From a virus, in IMG/VR virus record IMGVR_UViG_3300006166_000002, positions 1-39,046 of that record: 39,046 bases of DNA. One strand, 5' to 3'. Below are positions 36,102-39,046 of the stretch, in pieces; positions within the stretch are counted from its first letter, which is position 1, and each line of letters starts with the position of its first letter. The position numbers and the translations under genes are program-made. The notes beneath the pieces are model-generated. The model was not told where the DNA came from. It saw nothing but the letters and a program-made list of their open reading frames with translations, and did no database searches.

Positions 36102-37754
36102 ATGGCAAAGTTATTCGGCTTTTCTATTGAGGATAACGAAAAGAAATCCCCTGGCGTAGTATCACCCATCCCTAAATCAAACGAGGATGGGGTTGATCAC
36201 TATCTGACCAGTGGATTTTTTGGTTCTTATGTAGATATAGAAGGGGTCTATAAAACCGAATATGATCTCATTAAGAGATATAGAGAGATGGCACTCCATC
36301 CTGAATGTGATGGTGCGATTGAAGATATCGTTAATGAAGCAATCGTAAGTGATTTAAATGACAGTCCCGTTCAGATAGATTTAGATAATTTAAATGCTGG
36401 TGATTCTTTAAAGAAAAAAATTAGAGAAGAATTTAAAACTGTTCTTGAACTTCTAGATTTTGATAAGAAGTGTCATGAGATTTATAGAAATTGGTATGTA
36501 GATGGAAGATTATATTACCATAAAGTAATTGACTTAAAGAATCCTCAAGATGGTATTCAAGAGTTAAGGTATATTGATGCATTGAAGATGCGTTATGTTC
36601 GAGAATCAATAACCAAAAAAGATAAAGGTGGTGGTGTTCAGGTACAAGATGGACGGGACAATCCAATGTCATCTCCGTTCCCAAATATTAAAGAGTATTT
36701 TGTATATAATCCAAAACAGAATGTAGCACCTTATGGTGGTCAACCAGGTAAAGGATCTGGTGGTGGAGTTAAGTTTGCAAAAGATTCAATATCATATTGT
36801 ACCTCTGGATTAGTTGATAGGAATAAGGGAACAACATTATCTTATCTACACAAAGCAATTAAGTCACTCAACCAGTTGAGAATGATTGAGGACTCTCTTG
36901 TTATCTACAGATTATCAAGAGCACCAGAAAGAAGAATCTTCTACATTGATGTTGGTAACCTTCCTAAAATGAAGGCAGAACAATATCTACGTGACGTTAT
37001 GATGCGTTATCGTAATAAGTTGGTATACGATGCTAGTACTGGTGAGATTCGTGATGACAAGAAGTTTATGTCCATGTTGGAAGACTTCTGGTTACCACGT
37101 AGAGAAGGTGGTAGAGGAACTGAGATTACTACATTACCAGGTGGACAGAACTTAGGTGAACTAGCAGATATTAAGTACTTCCAGTCTAAGTTGTATAGAT
37201 CTCTAAATGTACCTGAATCTAGACAAGGTGGTGAAGGTGGATTTAACTTAGGAAGATCCTCAGAGATCCTTAGAGATGAACTTAAGTTTACTAAGTTCGT
37301 AGGTAGACTACGTAAGAGATTCTCAAGGATGTTCAGCGATATGTTGAAGACCCAATGTTTACTTAAAAACCTTGTATCTCCTGAAGATTGGGCACAGATG
37401 GAGGAGCATATTCAATATGACTTCTTATATGATAACCACTTCTCTGAACTGAAGGAAGCAGAATTAATGACAGAGAGATTAAATATTGCTGCTACTGCAG
37501 AACCTTATGTTGGTAAGTATTATTCACAAGATTACGTAAGACGTAAGTTCCTCCGTCAAACAGATGAAGAAATTATTGAACAGGATAAATTAATTGCAAA
37601 AGAGATAGAGCAAGGAATTATCCCTGATCCAATGGCTCCTATTGATCCTGAGACAGGATTACCACTGGAACCTATGGGAGGTCAGTCACCAGATAATACT
37701 AATGGAGCATCTGGTAAAACACCTCTAGACCCTGAAGCACCTACCCTTACATAA
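36102..37754 (+). CDS. 20: Portal vertex protein gp20
   Basis: This is the dodecameric portal at the head vertex, docking site of the packaging motor and neck. The product has 550 residues (T4 gp20 is 524). Strong family landmarks are YREMALHPECDGAIEDIVNE (near residue 60), DSLVIYRLSRAPERRIFYID (near 265), KLVYDASTGEIRDD, SMLEDFWLPRREGG and ITTLPGGQNLGELADIKYFQ, then LYRSLNVPESR. The C-terminus ends in a Pro/Gly-rich tail (PIDPETGLPLEPMGG). The next gene starts 1 base after the stop. Confidence 0.96.
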   Translation: MAKLFGFSIEDNEKKSPGVVSPIPKSNEDGVDHYLTSGFFGSYVDIEGVYKTEYDLIKRYREMALHPECDGAIEDIVNEAIVSDLNDSPVQIDLDNLNAGDSLKKKIREEFKTVLELLDFDKKCHEIYRNWYVDGRLYYHKVIDLKNPQDGIQELRYIDALKMRYVRESITKKDKGGGVQVQDGRDNPMSSPFPNIKEYFVYNPKQNVAPYGGQPGKGSGGGVKFAKDSISYCTSGLVDRNKGTTLSYLHKAIKSLNQLRMIEDSLVIYRLSRAPERRIFYIDVGNLPKMKAEQYLRDVMMRYRNKLVYDASTGEIRDDKKFMSMLEDFWLPRREGGRGTEITTLPGGQNLGELADIKYFQSKLYRSLNVPESRQGGEGGFNLGRSSEILRDELKFTKFVGRLRKRFSRMFSDMLKTQCLLKNLVSPEDWAQMEEHIQYDFLYDNHFSELKEAELMTERLNIAATAEPYVGKYYSQDYVRRKFLRQTDEEIIEQDKLIAKEIEQGIIPDPMAPIDPETGLPLEPMGGQSPDNTNGASGKTPLDPEAPTLT

Positions 37755-37755
37755 T

Positions 37756-38112
37756 ATGATGATAGAAGATAGTACAGATTGGTTGAATCGAGTAATTAAC
37801 GAGTTAGCAAATCCACTAGATTCAATGCCAATAGCAAATGGCGATAATAAGTATGCGCCACCAAAACGTAGAGCAGAACTAGATGAAGAAATGAATGCAA
37901 TTGAAGAAAACCCAAGACCAGAAGAAGAAATAGCAACCTGGTTTATTGATGAAGAAGATGGACAGGAGTATGAAGGTCCAGTAGAAGAGACCATTCATGA
38001 GAAGATGTATAAGATAGCAACGAATAAATATAATCCATTCTCTATTGGTGGATCAGAGAATATTCATGATTTTGATAAACGTGTAGGAGGTTCTGAAAAT
38101 AGATTATCATAG
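37756..38112 (+). CDS. Acidic small protein in the gp67 position
   Basis: The product has 118 residues and I recognise no named family. It is strongly acidic in the middle (ELDEEMNAIEENPRPEEEIA, FIDEEDGQEYEG) and predicted mostly helical and disordered, ending in SIGGSENIHDFDKRVGGSEN. The gene follows gp20 by one base, where T4 has gene 67 (an acidic prohead core protein of about 80 residues). The position and acidity would suit a prohead core role, but there is no sequence evidence. Two ATGs in tandem (37756 and 37759) are both possible starts. The DNA encoding its last quarter carries an AATAAATA octamer. Confidence 0.75.
   Translation: MMIEDSTDWLNRVINELANPLDSMPIANGDNKYAPPKRRAELDEEMNAIEENPRPEEEIATWFIDEEDGQEYEGPVEETIHEKMYKIATNKYNPFSIGGSENIHDFDKRVGGSENRLS
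38023..38030 (+). promoter_or_regulatory. Possible late promoter inside the 118-codon gene
   Basis: AATAAATA occurs within codons of the 118-residue protein, about 144 bases before the first ATG of the dioxygenase-like gene. It has the same octamer as the intergenic copies. Because it sits inside a coding region and at a longer distance, chance occurrence is quite possible. Confidence 0.3.
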
Positions 38113-38173
38113 GTTTTTAAATATACCTGATTATCTTCCAAACATAGACGTATCAAAATATAAAACTAAAGGT

Positions 38174-38707
38174 ATGGGATGGTTGCAGTTTCATAAGCAA
38201 CTACAATTTGAAGATTTGGGTAATGATAAAATTCTCCCGTGGTTAAACAGCATGGGATATAGTTCTCATTGGATAGAGTTCTTTTATACTCCTCCACATG
38301 AGGACGGTATTGTGCATTCTGATAATATTGGTGATTGGCCTTGGGCAAAAATAGTATATCAAATAGGTGCTAAAGGAAGTACTATGAGATGGTGGTCTTC
38401 CGATAAAGCATTTGAAGTTAGCACTACAGATGCAAGAGCAGGTGGTGATAGAACAAATGATCACTATCATGGTAAAGTATTAGTTGCTAGACCAGAAGAG
38501 TCTACTATTGAGCATGAAGTAGAAGTTGGTACATCTAGTCTTATTAATGTTGGACCTCTACACAGTTCTCACAATCCAACAGACGATAAACGGTTTACTA
38601 TTACTATTGCTTTAATTGATATGAATGTAGATTATGAACATAGAATCCTCTGGGAAGAGGCAAAAGAATCTTTTAAACCTTACATAGTTCCTTTATCTGA
38701 TTCTTAA
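38174..38707 (+). CDS. 2OG-Fe(II) dioxygenase-like protein (start uncertain)
   Basis: The product has 177 residues from the first ATG. The metal triad of a double-stranded beta-helix oxygenase can be read: HxD at H48/D50 (GIVHSDN), and a distal His (H130, alternatively H133) followed by Arg R140 in INVGPLHSSHNPTDDKRFTI. Between them are WAKIVYQIGAKG and RWWSSD strands, closest in pattern to aspartyl/asparaginyl hydroxylase-like folds. 2OG-Fe(II) oxygenases are frequent in marine T4-like phages, with mostly unknown substrates. The start is doubtful. The frame is open upstream to a stop at 38084-38086 and reads FLNIPDYLPNIDVSKYKTKG directly before the ATG. No ATG, GTG or TTG lies in that stretch, and a purine-rich AAAGG is only about 1 base from the ATG. 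It overlaps the convergent minus-strand gene by 35 bases. Confidence 0.6.
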   Translation: MGWLQFHKQLQFEDLGNDKILPWLNSMGYSSHWIEFFYTPPHEDGIVHSDNIGDWPWAKIVYQIGAKGSTMRWWSSDKAFEVSTTDARAGGDRTNDHYHGKVLVARPEESTIEHEVEVGTSSLINVGPLHSSHNPTDDKRFTITIALIDMNVDYEHRILWEEAKESFKPYIVPLSDS

Positions 38708-39046
38708 GTAGACCTTTGCGTCTTAAGATGAAGACTTCGTGAGGGTTATTTTTATCAAAGTTTTTAAATTCAGTATCAATAAGATAATCAACATCTCCTT
38801 CTTCCCATGTCTCTAAGTTATAATGAGATCGGAATGCATGAGGATATGTTATATTCTCATCAAATATGAATGATCTTTGTGCTGAGAAGATATTATAATC
38901 TATTGGATATCGAATATTAGTCCATTCTTCAATCATTGGAGATTGATCTATAATCATGTCTTCTATTTTGGAGAAGATATAATTTTTATTATTAAACATA
39001 AAGGCAAAACTACCTGCATGTAAAGTGTGACCATGTTTACCTGTGT
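38673..39046 (-). CDS. Unknown protein on the minus strand (partial, 5' end outside window)
   Basis: The frame is open from the right edge to a TAA at 38673-38675. An internal ATG exists at 38999, but the codons before it (THE reading ...GKHGHTLHAGSFAF) look equally coding, so the real start lies beyond the window. The visible part is about 123 residues, rich in Tyr, Phe, Asn and Asp, with ENITYPHAFRSHYNLETWEE and NPHEVFILRRKGLLKNQI near the end. I do not recognise the family. It is the only convincing minus-strand gene in the window and overlaps the end of the dioxygenase-like gene tail to tail. Together they look like a non-structural cassette placed between the portal gene and, presumably, the prohead protease and capsid genes. 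Confidence 0.65.
   Translation of the reverse strand, partial: TGKHGHTLHAGSFAFMFNNKNYIFSKIEDMIIDQSPMIEEWTNIRYPIDYNIFSAQRSFIFDENITYPHAFRSHYNLETWEEGDVDYLIDTEFKNFDKNNPHEVFILRRKGLLKNQIKELCKV

Noticed and set aside
37756-38112. Calling the 118-codon gene a gp67 homologue
   Set aside because: Only position and acidity support it. No sequence similarity could be recognised, so no symbol was given.
38166-38348. A 60-codon minus-strand frame opposite the dioxygenase-like gene
   Set aside because: It is opposite a + strand frame with recognisable catalytic motifs, with no separate support.
38673-38999. Taking the minus-strand gene as complete from the ATG at 38999
   Set aside because: The frame continues upstream to the window edge with equally protein-like codons, so it is reported as partial.

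Overview
This window is part of the late (virion morphogenesis) region of a T4-like myovirus of the marine kind, as found in cyanophages and pelagiphages. The DNA is visibly AT-rich. T4 homologues can be recognised by sequence in the canonical late order: gp8, gp13, gp14, gp15, gp16 (TerS), gp17 (TerL), gp18 (sheath), gp19 (tube) and gp20 (portal), all on the + strand and tightly packed. The host cannot be fixed from this window: there are no photosynthesis genes, tRNAs or integrase, so a cyanobacterial, SAR11-like or other marine host all remain possible.

Layout. Positions 3-15719 hold one giant open reading frame (more than 5,200 residues, open at the left edge). It sits in the slot T4 uses for gp7 and is built from repeated beta-rich modules, a YHYH domain, a lectin-like domain and a roughly 5 kb array of a Cys...YPR repeat. 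Next come gp8 (15754-17337) and a 2,564-residue DUF4815-type virion protein with a polyproline/arginine hinge (17356-25050), in the slot T4 fills with gp9-gp12 and fibritin. A small coiled-coil protein and the neck and tail-completion genes gp13, gp14, gp15 follow, then TerS. Two extra genes (535 and 90 codons) lie between TerS and TerL. TerL, sheath, tube and portal come next, followed by an acidic 118-codon gene in the position of T4 gp67. At the right edge is a short non-structural cassette: a 2OG-Fe(II) dioxygenase-like gene and a convergent minus-strand gene that runs off the window.

How it works together. gp8, and presumably the two large proteins, build the baseplate and host-recognition apparatus. 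gp18 and gp19 form the contractile sheath and tube, gp15 caps the tail, gp13 and gp14 form the neck, gp20 is the portal, and gp16 and gp17 package DNA. Five AATAAATA-like (T4 late promoter-like) octamers lie at or just after stop codons 20-40 bases before downstream genes, which suggests late-promoter control of sub-operons. Strong Shine-Dalgarno sequences are seen only before gp18 and gp19.

The most striking pattern is that the same short beta-repeat modules (a 'GSGY' module and a 'Hx(n)G' ligand-like module) recur in otherwise unrelated virion proteins (giant protein, gp8, DUF4815 protein, gp14, gp15, gp18). They account for much of the extra length these proteins have over their T4 counterparts. 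No non-coding stretch longer than about 75 bases is present; the longest gap (32566-32636) holds a promoter and a ribosome-binding site. No CRISPR array, tRNA, insertion sequence, attachment site or convincing terminator was seen.
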